Assembly: GCA_900768915.1 (NCBI GenBank)
Contig: CAAGEQ010000034.1
Coordinates: 25,537 to 89,536, forward strand
DNA length: 64,000 nucleotides
Direction: 5' to 3'
Source of the DNA: Candidatus Gastranaerophilales bacterium
GTDB taxonomy: Bacteria; Cyanobacteriota; Vampirovibrionia; Gastranaerophilales; Gastranaerophilaceae
Positions 44,723 through 53,551 of the stretch are shown here, one piece after another. The notes under the pieces are model-generated. The model saw only the letters and a program-made list of their open reading frames with translations. It was not told where the DNA came from and did no database searches. Position numbers and translations under genes: made by a program. The first letter of the stretch is position 1. Every line of letters starts with the position of its first letter.

Positions 44723-46399
44723 TTATGCTTTAGCAGTATTGTTAACATTACCTTTGAATGAAGTTAAAGTATTAAAATCAGATTTTGAATTTACAAAATT
44801 TTGATTCTTTTCATTCATTACAGCACCCATTCTCTTTGCTTTTCTTTTCTTTTCAAGAGATTCAGTAATAGCAATATTCAAACTTGGAATACCCATACCA
44901 AGTACTGCACAAGAATAAATATAGTTTGCTGCTTGACCGATATTCAAAATCTTCAAGTTCTTTCTTGCTGCACTACCTTTTGGTAATAATTTAATCATTT
45001 CACCAAGTTTCATTGCTTTACCATCAGCTTTAACTGTTGAAATACCTTGTTTTCTTAAAGCATCAGAAACAACTTCTTTGTTTGTTGCAATATTACTATT
45101 AAAGAATCTATCTACTTTTTCACCAAAGTGTTTGTAAATAAACCCATTTTTAGAACTTTCTTTGTTATATCTAATTACAGGATTGTTTTTGTCTTGCATT
45201 GACATAACAACACCTTTATTAACAAAGTTACCTATTACTAACCAGTTTAAGAAACCTAAAATATCTTTAGTATCACTTTCACGTAATTCATCTTTATCTC
45301 TAGCAACAATCATTCTAGACATAATAGTTGTAGCAAATAATGCTTTAAATTGGTCAATTGTAGGAGCAGTACCTTTATAAAGTACTTTATCCAAAACTTG
45401 AGATGGTTTTGCTTTCATAGTTGCTAATGCAAGTCCACCCATAGCAAGTGTAGATATACCTTTCATAACTTTAAATCCGAAAGATTTATCTTTTTCTCTA
45501 CCAGGCATGCCAGGGAAACCATCACAACCGGTTCTTTTCTTTGTCAAATAGACATTAATAGGTTGAGTACTTGCTGAGATTGCCATTGCCATACCCAAAC
45601 CAAGTGCAGCACGACTCTTACCAAATATTTTAAGTCTTGAAACAAATTTATCAACTTTGCCAAGATTTTTATTTTCTTTAAGTGCTTTTGTAAGTCTATA
45701 GAAATCATCAGTCATTGTACTTACAGATGCAGTAGTAGATTTTGCACCATGTTTCAATACTGCTTCAGAATCAGCACCAGTTGCTTCAATTAATCTAGCA
45801 TTCAATCTGCCAACAACAGTTTTTCTATCTTTCTTAGATAATCCATCATTAGCCAATGTTTTCATATCTTCAAAAATGCCTTGTTTGTATTCTTCAGCAA
45901 TTTTTACAAAGCCTTTTTCATCTGCTCTAACATCATTTGGATTATAACCACGGAAACTGTCTATATAATCACTAATATATGAATCAACATTACCCTTATG
46001 AGTTTTCCACATATCAGAATGTACATCAATAGAATCATTTGAGGCAAAAATTCTTTGAGGATCTTTAACACCAAATTTCTTAGATATCATGCCAGCCAAT
46101 ACAGTACCTGCTAACAAGCCATATAAACCAACAGCAGCATCATTGATAGTAGATGAAAATTCTCTAAAACCTGTTTCAGCACCAGCAGCAGCACCTCTTT
46201 TTTTAGTGTCAATAATAGTTCTTGGGCCACCCATTGAAACAACGTCAACAGCAGTTGCACCCCATACAGGATTTGTTGTTAAATAATCAATTACTGGTGT
46301 AATCCCCTTGAATGAAATGTTTTTGTTAGAATTTTGATTTTTTTCATTTCTTTGGGATACATAATGTTGTTGAGAATTTTTTGTTAAACTGATGTTCAT
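44723..46399 (-). CDS. Lineage-type membrane protein, downstream paralogue
   Basis: A 558-residue protein of unknown function with several hydrophobic segments (about residues 95-115, 265-285, 312-330 and 500-520). An Asn/Gln-rich start ends in N-I-S-F-K-G, and another S-F-K-G lies at the end. It shares with the next gene the block T-x-D-Q-x-x-A followed by S-R-M-x-V-A-x-D-K-x-E-L, plus an upstream S-x-Q-x-I-N-x-x-L-T-x-K, so the two are paralogues. They are separated by two bases and probably co-translated. No enzyme motif was seen. It may be a lineage-restricted envelope protein. The start lacks its own ribosome binding site. Confidence 0.75.
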   Translation of the reverse strand: MNISLTKNSQQHYVSQRNEKNQNSNKNISFKGITPVIDYLTTNPVWGATAVDVVSMGGPRTIIDTKKRGAAAGAETGFREFSSTINDAAVGLYGLLAGTVLAGMISKKFGVKDPQRIFASNDSIDVHSDMWKTHKGNVDSYISDYIDSFRGYNPNDVRADEKGFVKIAEEYKQGIFEDMKTLANDGLSKKDRKTVVGRLNARLIEATGADSEAVLKHGAKSTTASVSTMTDDFYRLTKALKENKNLGKVDKFVSRLKIFGKSRAALGLGMAMAISASTQPINVYLTKKRTGCDGFPGMPGREKDKSFGFKVMKGISTLAMGGLALATMKAKPSQVLDKVLYKGTAPTIDQFKALFATTIMSRMIVARDKDELRESDTKDILGFLNWLVIGNFVNKGVVMSMQDKNNPVIRYNKESSKNGFIYKHFGEKVDRFFNSNIATNKEVVSDALRKQGISTVKADGKAMKLGEMIKLLPKGSAARKNLKILNIGQAANYIYSCAVLGMGIPSLNIAITESLEKKRKAKRMGAVMNEKNQNFVNSKSDFNTLTSFKGNVNNTAKA

Positions 46400-46401
46400 T
46401 A

Positions 46402-48153
46402 CTATTTACTTTCTGTTGCTATTTTCTTGAATGCTGTGAATGTTGAATTTGATTGCATATTTGTTGAGATATTCCTTATTCTATCATCAACATGGTTTTG
46501 TGGAGTAGTTGTAGTACCATTGTTGTTAACATTTTGTTGTGCTAACAAATCTTTTTTATGATTTTTTTGGGTTTTTAATCTTGTGAATACAGGAACTAAT
46601 AAACCTAAGATTAACAATGATGAGCCTAAGTTTACTGCTTGACATTGTGTACGCATATGTCGCATATCTTTAATACTTCTTGTAGCATCAGCAGCCAATT
46701 CATCTGTTGATTTCAAATGTGTATTAACAATCCAATTTCCTATTTTCTTAAATACATTTGCATCTTTCTTAACTGGTTTAGTTCTGTTTAATAACTTAAC
46801 ACCTTTTGTATTTTCTAAATATGATGCATAACCTTTTGCAGCATAATCACCTAAGAAATACATACTAGAGAATGTAACTAAATCTCTTGTAGTTGCTTCT
46901 GCAAGTTCATTTTTGTCATCTGCAACAGCCATACGTGAACCAAATGTAACTGTTGAGATTGCTCTTGCTTGATCCATTGTTGGGAATTGACCTTTAAATT
47001 CCACAATATTTTTTAAAGTTGATAATGTTGGTAATTTCATCATTGATAAACAAGCAACACCAATCATTGAACCAACTGAAATAAATTTTTGTTTTAATAA
47101 TGCAGCCTTATCTGCTTTTTCTTGTTCAGGTGTCTTCTTAGGAGCATCTTTGTGAGCAGCATAATCGCTATAAATTGGAGCACCTTTAACACCAGACATC
47201 TTAGTTGTTAACCATCTGTTAATATATTGCATTGATGCAGCAATTGGAATAATAATAGCCATTGCAGCACCACTTTTTACTCTAACAAGTTTCTTACCTT
47301 TTTTAGCAATCTTTGCAATTTCTTCTGGAGTTTGTACCCCTTCTTGAACAAAACCTTTCATTAAAGCAGTTGCATCTGTCATTGCTGATTTCAAATCAGT
47401 AACCACTGCATGTTTACCTTTACCAAAACTTACATTTTCAGTAATATGTGTACCTTCAGCAGCGGTTTCAAATGCTTGTTGAATTAAAGACTTTTGTTTT
47501 GGTTTAAACATATTAGAGAAACGTTCTTTTAATGGAACTTTCTTTGGTTCTTCAAAAGTTGCATCAGTTAATTTTTCTGCTGCATCAGAAATGTCAAAAC
47601 CTTTAATATCTTTATATTGTCTTCTTACATCACCATCAACACCTGATGCATCAGCAAGAATATTATAATGAGTAGCATAAACACGAGCCTTTTTAGCATC
47701 GTTAAATTTACCCATACCTTCATTATATGCTTCTGTTTCAGGGGCTTTTTCATAATATTTAGATACGGTATTAATAGCATCATTACCAGCCCAACAACTA
47801 GATAAGTCTGCCTTACCACCCATAATTGCTTTATTAGCAAGTTTCGCTGCACCTAATGCAATAAAACCAGGTAATAAACAGTTTACAATAAGTCCAGAAG
47901 ATTCCCTTCTAAATGCTTCAAAACCGGCAAAAACATTTGTAAACGATTCCCAAATTGTTCTTGGGATAATCGCTGTAGCCAAATCAATAATTGCAACATT
48001 CAACATAGGGTTCTTTTCACAATGTTGAAGTCCCTTTATTGTTGCATCAACTAAACGACCATTAAAATTAGGGGTTGCCTGATTTTTATTTTGTCTATGG
48101 TTGTTGATTTGAATATTATTAACGTTGTTGTTTCTGTTTACTTGACTAATCAT
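46402..48153 (-). CDS. Lineage-type membrane protein, upstream paralogue
   Basis: A 583-residue paralogue of the following gene, with an Asn/Gln-rich start, the tag P-N-F-N-G near residue 30, and a first hydrophobic region near 50-105. Other hydrophobic regions lie near 295, 365 and 530. The shared block reads PTMDQARAISTVTFGSRMAV here. The C-terminus has an Asn/Thr-rich low-complexity stretch and F-T-A-F-K. The ATG at 48153 is chosen; a GTG at 48162 is also in frame, and neither has a ribosome binding site. A TATAAT at 48186-48191 could drive the pair. No function is recognised. Confidence 0.73.
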   Translation of the reverse strand: MISQVNRNNNVNNIQINNHRQNKNQATPNFNGRLVDATIKGLQHCEKNPMLNVAIIDLATAIIPRTIWESFTNVFAGFEAFRRESSGLIVNCLLPGFIALGAAKLANKAIMGGKADLSSCWAGNDAINTVSKYYEKAPETEAYNEGMGKFNDAKKARVYATHYNILADASGVDGDVRRQYKDIKGFDISDAAEKLTDATFEEPKKVPLKERFSNMFKPKQKSLIQQAFETAAEGTHITENVSFGKGKHAVVTDLKSAMTDATALMKGFVQEGVQTPEEIAKIAKKGKKLVRVKSGAAMAIIIPIAASMQYINRWLTTKMSGVKGAPIYSDYAAHKDAPKKTPEQEKADKAALLKQKFISVGSMIGVACLSMMKLPTLSTLKNIVEFKGQFPTMDQARAISTVTFGSRMAVADDKNELAEATTRDLVTFSSMYFLGDYAAKGYASYLENTKGVKLLNRTKPVKKDANVFKKIGNWIVNTHLKSTDELAADATRSIKDMRHMRTQCQAVNLGSSLLILGLLVPVFTRLKTQKNHKKDLLAQQNVNNNGTTTTPQNHVDDRIRNISTNMQSNSTFTAFKKIATESK

Positions 48154-48449
48154 AAAATACACATACTAACAAGGTTTACATGAAAATTATATCAACCTTC
48201 TATTATATTTAAAAGCATAAGAAAAAAAAAATTGCCATGATTTTTGTAAATGTAAAGTTAATATTAAGATGGCTTTTGATTGTTTTTTGAATAATCCCCA
48301 TTTTATTTTTCTGTTTTTAATAAAAAGTCTTATTTTTTGTGTCCATGAACAACATGCCCGATTTTTCAAAGATTTTTTAAGTCATGTAATAATGTAAATT
48401 TTTGTAAATTTTCATTACAAATCTACGAAAAACAAAAGATTTAGACTAA

Positions 48450-48941
48450 CTATTGACCATTTTCTTCCATTTCACGACGCATTTCTTCAATACGTGCTTC
48501 CTCTTCGGCTTCTTCTCTTGCTCGAATAAAATGTCTTTGTACACCAAGTTCAGAAAACATTTTCAATTCTGCTTTTTTCTCTTCTTCTAAATATAGTTCT
48601 TTTTGTTTTTCTTTGTGTTTCTCCAAAACTTTTACATTTTGTTCACATTCAATCAATTTTTTAACTTCAATATCAAGTTCTTGTTCTGCCTCTTTTCTTT
48701 CATTCTCTAAAACCTCAGCCTTATCCCACAAATGATGAAGATACTTATCATAATATTCCATCATTGTATATTCAGCATGTTTTCTAGCAGTAGAAACTTG
48801 CATAATTTCTTGTTTATTTTGTTCAACTTTTTGTTCAGCCATATAAAGTTTTTGACGAGCCTTTGTAACAATAGCCTCTTGTTCTTCTTTTTTTCTAATT
48901 CTAAAATCAAGTACTTTTTGTAATTTATAACGAAATGGCAT
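48450..48941 (-). CDS. fliJ: FliJ-like coiled-coil flagellar export protein
   Basis: A 163-residue, almost wholly helical charged protein. It opens with F-R-Y-K-L-Q-K-V-L-D-F-R, matching the F-x-L-x-x-V-L-x-x-R start of FliJ, and continues as a long antiparallel coiled coil. FliJ is the stalk-like part of the flagellar export ATPase ring and a chaperone escort. Its usual partner FliI is not in this cluster. It is the last gene on the minus-strand flagellar run, 50 bases after the deaminase gene. Sequence evidence beyond the coiled coil and start motif is limited. Confidence 0.72.
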   Translation of the reverse strand: MPFRYKLQKVLDFRIRKKEEQEAIVTKARQKLYMAEQKVEQNKQEIMQVSTARKHAEYTMMEYYDKYLHHLWDKAEVLENERKEAEQELDIEVKKLIECEQNVKVLEKHKEKQKELYLEEEKKAELKMFSELGVQRHFIRAREEAEEEARIEEMRREMEENGQ

Positions 48942-48991
48942 AACAAAACCTACTTTTATTAATTACTGATTTATGTATAAAAATCAGCAAA

Positions 48992-49435
48992 TTATTCTTC
49001 TAATTCACGTTTAATTTCTTCAATTGAAACTCTTACTATTTCAGAATTATCATCTTTTTTAAGAAATACTTCTTTAATACCAGATTGAACAATAAATCTT
49101 TTACACAAAATACAAATAAAATTATGTCCATATATATACATTGTAGAACCTTTACATCTATCTTGACCTGCCTGAATAATAGCATTTTGTTCGGCATGAA
49201 TAGAACGACAAGTTTCATATCTAGTACCAGATTGAATATTATTTTTAATCCTATAACATTCACCACGTTCATAACAAGATTCTACACCTGATGGAGTACC
49301 ATTATAACCTGTTGCCTTAATTTTTTTATCATCGCCAACAATAACTGCACCTACTTGTGCCCTTAAACAATTTGAACGTGATGAACAAGTCTTTGCTAAA
49401 TCTAAAAAATAATCTACCCAAGGTTTTATAGCCAT
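48992..49435 (-). CDS. dCMP deaminase (ComEB-type)
   Basis: A 147-residue zinc deaminase that converts dCMP to dUMP for dTTP synthesis. The zinc and proton-transfer residues are H-A-E-Q in SIHAEQNAI near residue 75 and the C-I-L-C pair near 103. An S-R-S-N-C-L-R-A-Q-V-G-A opening is typical of this family. The start at 49435 is chosen because GGAGG lies seven bases before it; an ATG two codons earlier touches the GGAGG. It has an extended -10 box TGATATAAT (TATAAT at 49457-49462) of its own. Its place inside a flagellar gene run is odd. Confidence 0.9.
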   Translation of the reverse strand: MAIKPWVDYFLDLAKTCSSRSNCLRAQVGAVIVGDDKKIKATGYNGTPSGVESCYERGECYRIKNNIQSGTRYETCRSIHAEQNAIIQAGQDRCKGSTMYIYGHNFICILCKRFIVQSGIKEVFLKKDDNSEIVRVSIEEIKRELEE

Positions 49436-49502
49436 AATCATACCTCCATTTCCTAGATTATATCACAAATTATAATAACAACATCTAACTAAATGCTATA
49501 AT

Positions 49503-51587
49503 TTAACCAGCATTTTCACCAATAGTATCAACGGCTTCAACTCTAATATCTGTAATCAATTCAGAATATGAGATAACTACAATCGTTGGAATATGTCGTT
49601 CTAATAATTGAAATAATGGTAATCTAATTCTTGGTGAACACAAAATAACAGGTTGTTTACCAATATTTTGATGAGCCCTCATCAGTGTCATAGCAGTAGA
49701 TTCAATCAAGTCTTGAACCTGCATTGGATTTAACAAGAACATTGTACCCAACTCAGTTCTTTGACAACTATCATCAAGTATTTTTTCCCATTCAGGTGAC
49801 AACGTTAAAGCATATAAAATATTGTCTTCTTGTACATTTGTTAAACAAATTTGACGTCCTAATGCTGCCCTCAAACGTTCGGACAGAATATCCGGTTCTT
49901 TTGAAAATCTTGCATAATCACACAGTCGCTCAAATACAAATATAATATCTTTAATAGAAACTTTTTCTCGAATAAGATTAACAAAAATCTTTCTTAAATC
50001 TGATGTAGAAATAATAGCAGGTACTAAGTCATTAACAAGAGTAGGGTCTTGAGAACGAACAAGTTCCATAAGTTTTAATACATCAGTTTTTGTCATAACT
50101 TCATCTACATGCTTACGAACACATTCTTGTAAGTGAGTAACAAGTACATCTGTTGCATCAACTGCTGTAACAGATTTTGCTTCTTGAGCATCTTCTGCAC
50201 TAACCCAATATGCTTGAGTTTGATATGTTGGATCAACAGCAATAATCGCATCATCAGGAACGTTCTTTCTTACAGCATCCCATTGATCTGCAATAACCAT
50301 AAATTTCCCTGGATATACGTAACCTGTTGCTACTGTATTACCACGGATTGAAATCATATATTCATTAGATTCAAGAGCAGAAGAGTCCATAATACGAATA
50401 TTTGGCAAAATATAACCCAACTCATCAGTAACTCTTTGACGCAAAGCCGCAATCTTCGCCAACAATTGACCTTCTTGATCAGGATCTGCAATTACTAACA
50501 AACCTGCACCAACTTGCAAACTTAATACATCAACACCCAAACGTTCGTACATCTTGTTAGGATTAACAAGATCTTGCATGTTTTGACGAACATTTTCTAA
50601 TTGACCAAGTTGTGATTGAACATCAGCATTAATCAATACTGAGAATCCTGCAACAGTCAAACCTATTGAGAACAATAAGAATGGGAAGAATGGCAAACCT
50701 GTAATCGGACAAGTTATTGTAATCAAGAATAAGAACGCAGCCGCAAAGAACAATGAATATGGTTTGCTCATAATCTGTGTTGTCAAATCAGAACCAAGTG
50801 AAGAAGCACTAGCAGATGCACGAGTCATCACGATACCAGCCGCAATTGACATCAAAAGTGATGGAACCTGAGATGCCAAACCGTCACCAATCGTTAAAAT
50901 CGTATATTTACCAATAGCATCTGCAACAGGCATTTGATTCATTAAGCAACCGACACATAAACCACCAACGATGTTAATAATTACAATGATGATACCAGCC
51001 ATAGTATCACCTTTTACGAATTTCATAGCACCATCCATAGAACCGAATAAACTTGATTCTCTTTGTAAGTCCTCACGTTTCTTTACGGCTTCTTCTGGAG
51101 ATATCAAACCAGCGTTAAAGTCGGCATCAATAGTCATCTGTTTACCAGGCATCGCATCTAACGCAAATCTGGCAGATACTTCGGCTATACGTTCAGCACC
51201 CTTTGTGATAACCATAAACTGTACAACAGTAATAATCAAGAAGATTACACCACCTACAACCATGTTACCACCAGTAACGAATGTACCGAATGCATGAATT
51301 ACCTCACCAGCCTCACCTTTTGACAAGATAAGACGAGTTGATGCTATAGACAACACCAGACGAAACATTGTACCCAAAAGAATAATAGTTGGAAATGCTG
51401 CCAACTCCAATGGTTTTTGAATATACAAAGAAATCATTAAAAGTACAATACCCAAAGTAATATTCAAACTGATTGAAAAGTTGATAACCCAATTAGGCAT
51501 CTCCATCAATAAGATTAAGATGAGGATACATACAAAGCATGCTAAACATATTTCACTTATCGGTTTACTACCACCTTCGGCTGCCAT
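49503..51587 (-). CDS. flhA: Flagellar export apparatus protein FlhA
   Basis: FlhA is the large gate protein of the flagellar type III export machine in the inner membrane. The 694 residues show about eight membrane helices in the first 320. The FHIPEP signature region reads E-V-S-A-R-F-A-L-D-A-M-P-G-K-Q-M near residue 138, and a cytoplasmic C-terminal domain binds substrates and chaperones. Length is typical. Its ATG overlaps the stop of fliH by one base. Virulence-type homologues (SctV) exist, but gene context favours the flagellar form. Confidence 0.95.
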   Translation of the reverse strand: MAAEGGSKPISEICLACFVCILILILLMEMPNWVINFSISLNITLGIVLLMISLYIQKPLELAAFPTIILLGTMFRLVLSIASTRLILSKGEAGEVIHAFGTFVTGGNMVVGGVIFLIITVVQFMVITKGAERIAEVSARFALDAMPGKQMTIDADFNAGLISPEEAVKKREDLQRESSLFGSMDGAMKFVKGDTMAGIIIVIINIVGGLCVGCLMNQMPVADAIGKYTILTIGDGLASQVPSLLMSIAAGIVMTRASASASSLGSDLTTQIMSKPYSLFFAAAFLFLITITCPITGLPFFPFLLFSIGLTVAGFSVLINADVQSQLGQLENVRQNMQDLVNPNKMYERLGVDVLSLQVGAGLLVIADPDQEGQLLAKIAALRQRVTDELGYILPNIRIMDSSALESNEYMISIRGNTVATGYVYPGKFMVIADQWDAVRKNVPDDAIIAVDPTYQTQAYWVSAEDAQEAKSVTAVDATDVLVTHLQECVRKHVDEVMTKTDVLKLMELVRSQDPTLVNDLVPAIISTSDLRKIFVNLIREKVSIKDIIFVFERLCDYARFSKEPDILSERLRAALGRQICLTNVQEDNILYALTLSPEWEKILDDSCQRTELGTMFLLNPMQVQDLIESTAMTLMRAHQNIGKQPVILCSPRIRLPLFQLLERHIPTIVVISYSELITDIRVEAVDTIGENAG

Positions 51588-52324
51588 TATTCAATGCTCC
51601 TCAATGCCGTTTGCACAATATCTAATTGTGCCTCTACACTTGCATCAACCAAACCATTATTAGTTTGTATAATACATCCACCCTCGGTTATATTCTCATC
51701 AGATAATATTGATAATTTTGTATCCATACCCAACAATCTAACTTGCTCAGGTAAAGTATCTTTTATATATTGAACCTGAATAGGATTAACTCGTAATACA
51801 ATCTTAGGTTCATTTTTAGATAAACTTCTAATTACGTCCATTACTGTATCAAGAACTATTTGAGGATCAGTTTTTACCTCATGTTTAATAATTTTTTTAG
51901 CAATTTCCAATGCCAATTCCAAAACATTTGGTGCAACTTCATTAAAAACTCTTTCTTCTGCACCCATAAAAGCACCTAAAACATTTCTAAAATTTGCCAA
52001 GTCTTGATTTGCTTGTTGCAAACCTGCAGAATACCCCTCTTGATAAGCACTCTGTTTAATTTGAATTGCTTCCTCTTGTGCTCTGGATACTAAATTTCTA
52101 TCATCAATACGACGATACCCTCTTCTACGATTACCAGTTCGTCTTTCTTTACGCTGAGTAAAGTCAATATTATCTATATCAAAAAGGTTAATTTCTTCTT
52201 CTTTTTTCTTCTGTTCTTCCTGTTGTTTTGCTGCTTCTTCAGCAGCAAGAGCAGCAGCCTTTGCCTCTTCCGCAGCTTTTATTTCTTCTTCAGTTTTTTT
52301 AGAAATCTTCTTCTTAATAATCAT
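51587..52324 (-). CDS. fliH: Flagellar assembly protein FliH
   Basis: FliH regulates the export ATPase FliI and docks it at the FlhA platform. The 245 residues begin with a Lys/Glu/Ala/Gln-rich low-complexity stretch (about 1-45), followed by an arginine-rich segment (RKERRTGNRRRGYRR). The C-terminal FliH/V-ATPase-E-like domain includes A-L-E-I-A-K-K-I-I-K-H-E near residue 140 and late glycine-rich E-G-G-C-I-I-Q-T-N-N-G. It is coupled to flhA. A TATAAT lies seven bases before its ATG. Confidence 0.85.
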   Translation of the reverse strand: MIIKKKISKKTEEEIKAAEEAKAAALAAEEAAKQQEEQKKKEEEINLFDIDNIDFTQRKERRTGNRRRGYRRIDDRNLVSRAQEEAIQIKQSAYQEGYSAGLQQANQDLANFRNVLGAFMGAEERVFNEVAPNVLELALEIAKKIIKHEVKTDPQIVLDTVMDVIRSLSKNEPKIVLRVNPIQVQYIKDTLPEQVRLLGMDTKLSILSDENITEGGCIIQTNNGLVDASVEAQLDIVQTALRSIE

Positions 52325-52331
52325 ACTAGAT

Positions 52332-52337
52332 ATTATA
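52332..52337 (-). promoter_or_regulatory. Near-leaderless -10 box before fliH
   Basis: TATAAT followed by seven bases and the fliH ATG. A second AGTGTATAAT lies about 20 bases upstream on the same strand (TATAAT at 52352-52357), so two start sites are possible. Confidence 0.5.
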
Positions 52338-52380
52338 CACTATTTAAAAAGATTATACACTTTCTTAACAATGTTGGACA

Positions 52381-53415
52381 TTAATTATTATTCTTACAAC
52401 TATCTTGAATATATCCTACAATAATTTTTGCAACTCTTAAAGGCACCGCAGTATAATAATCACCCTCATAAGCCTGAGAAATAAAACGTTTAATAAATGG
52501 ACGTTCTGGTTTAACAAGTTGTTCTATATCTTCCATTTTTGTAGTATCAAAAATTTTATTCATTTCTCTAATGATATTATCTTGAGATAATTTTCGTTTC
52601 TTTGGTAAAATAATTTTCAAATTTTCAAGACATTGTAATGCGTAATTTATATCAACTTGTTCTTCAAGTCTTGGAGTATTTACATACGACATAATCTCCT
52701 GAGCAATTTCAGGAGGAAATTTGGATAAAACTTCTTCGGCTCTATTTGCATCAATCAACTTAATAACCATTGCAATAGATTTTAATTTTAAATCTCTCCC
52801 CTCAGAAGTCATTGAACCCATTTGTTGAGGTTGAGGCGGAGCCCCCTGTGGCATCGGTTGTTGCTGTTGTGCTTGTTGTTGAGCAGCCTGTTGAGCACGT
52901 TCACGCTCTTCTTGTTCTTGAACTTGTTTTGCCATATCATCAATGTTTGATTGGTTTGCGGCTTTTTGTGAAATTTCTGATGAAATCACACCACGTTTTT
53001 CCAAATCAGCAATAGCATCTCTATATGTTTTATCAACATGATGTTCAATCAATTGTAAAGTTTTATCTTGTGGAATATTTTTTTGTATTGCTTGTTTTGC
53101 TATTTCAAAAATCGTAAATGCAATTTTTTGCATTACACCGTCCCAATGCTCTGGCATAATTCCAGAATGCACCAAATCAATAGATTTGTGGAACGACCAT
53201 TCAGCAATAATTTGCGTTACAAAAACTGCTTGATCGGCATTAAAATTTAACTTTGTATCATTTGAAATTGCTTCACCAGCAAGTAATGTAAAATTAGTAA
53301 GAGTTTTTACAACATAATTGCGTTGCATGTCATTAAAGTTCTTGGGAACAAGTTCCCCAGCCTGTGATGACATCATCTGTGCAAATTCTTTATAATCAAA
53401 CCCTTCTATTGGCAA
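52381..53415 (-). CDS. fliG: Divergent FliG-like flagellar protein
   Basis: A 344-residue protein placed where fliG normally lies, between fliF and fliH. An unrecognised N-terminal helical domain (about 1-160) is joined by a Gln/Pro-rich linker (about 165-205) to a FliG-like helical domain containing A-E-E-V-L-S-K-F-P-P-E-I-A-Q-E-I near residue 230. The charged torque-helix segment of the FliG C-terminal domain was not found. The start codon is TTG with AAGGA upstream. It could be a rotor protein with reshuffled domains or an adaptor for an export-only apparatus. The assignment rests partly on gene order. Confidence 0.6.
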   Translation of the reverse strand: MPIEGFDYKEFAQMMSSQAGELVPKNFNDMQRNYVVKTLTNFTLLAGEAISNDTKLNFNADQAVFVTQIIAEWSFHKSIDLVHSGIMPEHWDGVMQKIAFTIFEIAKQAIQKNIPQDKTLQLIEHHVDKTYRDAIADLEKRGVISSEISQKAANQSNIDDMAKQVQEQEERERAQQAAQQQAQQQQPMPQGAPPQPQQMGSMTSEGRDLKLKSIAMVIKLIDANRAEEVLSKFPPEIAQEIMSYVNTPRLEEQVDINYALQCLENLKIILPKKRKLSQDNIIREMNKIFDTTKMEDIEQLVKPERPFIKRFISQAYEGDYYTAVPLRVAKIIVGYIQDSCKNNN

Positions 53416-53551
53416 TTTCTTTTCCTTATATTTTCCTTTTTATTTAAAACAGAAAGTTGATAATAAAAATCTTTCTAACTTAATTTTGCTATAATTATTT
53501 TTCATTTTCAACTTTCTGAATTAATATTTACATTTTATGTTTATAACTTGC

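Noticed and set aside
48163..48449. Coding frame or structured RNA between fliJ and the tandem membrane genes
   Set aside because: Only homopolymer A/T runs, a TATAAT at 48186-48191 and an A/T palindrome are present; frames there are short and lack ribosome binding sites.
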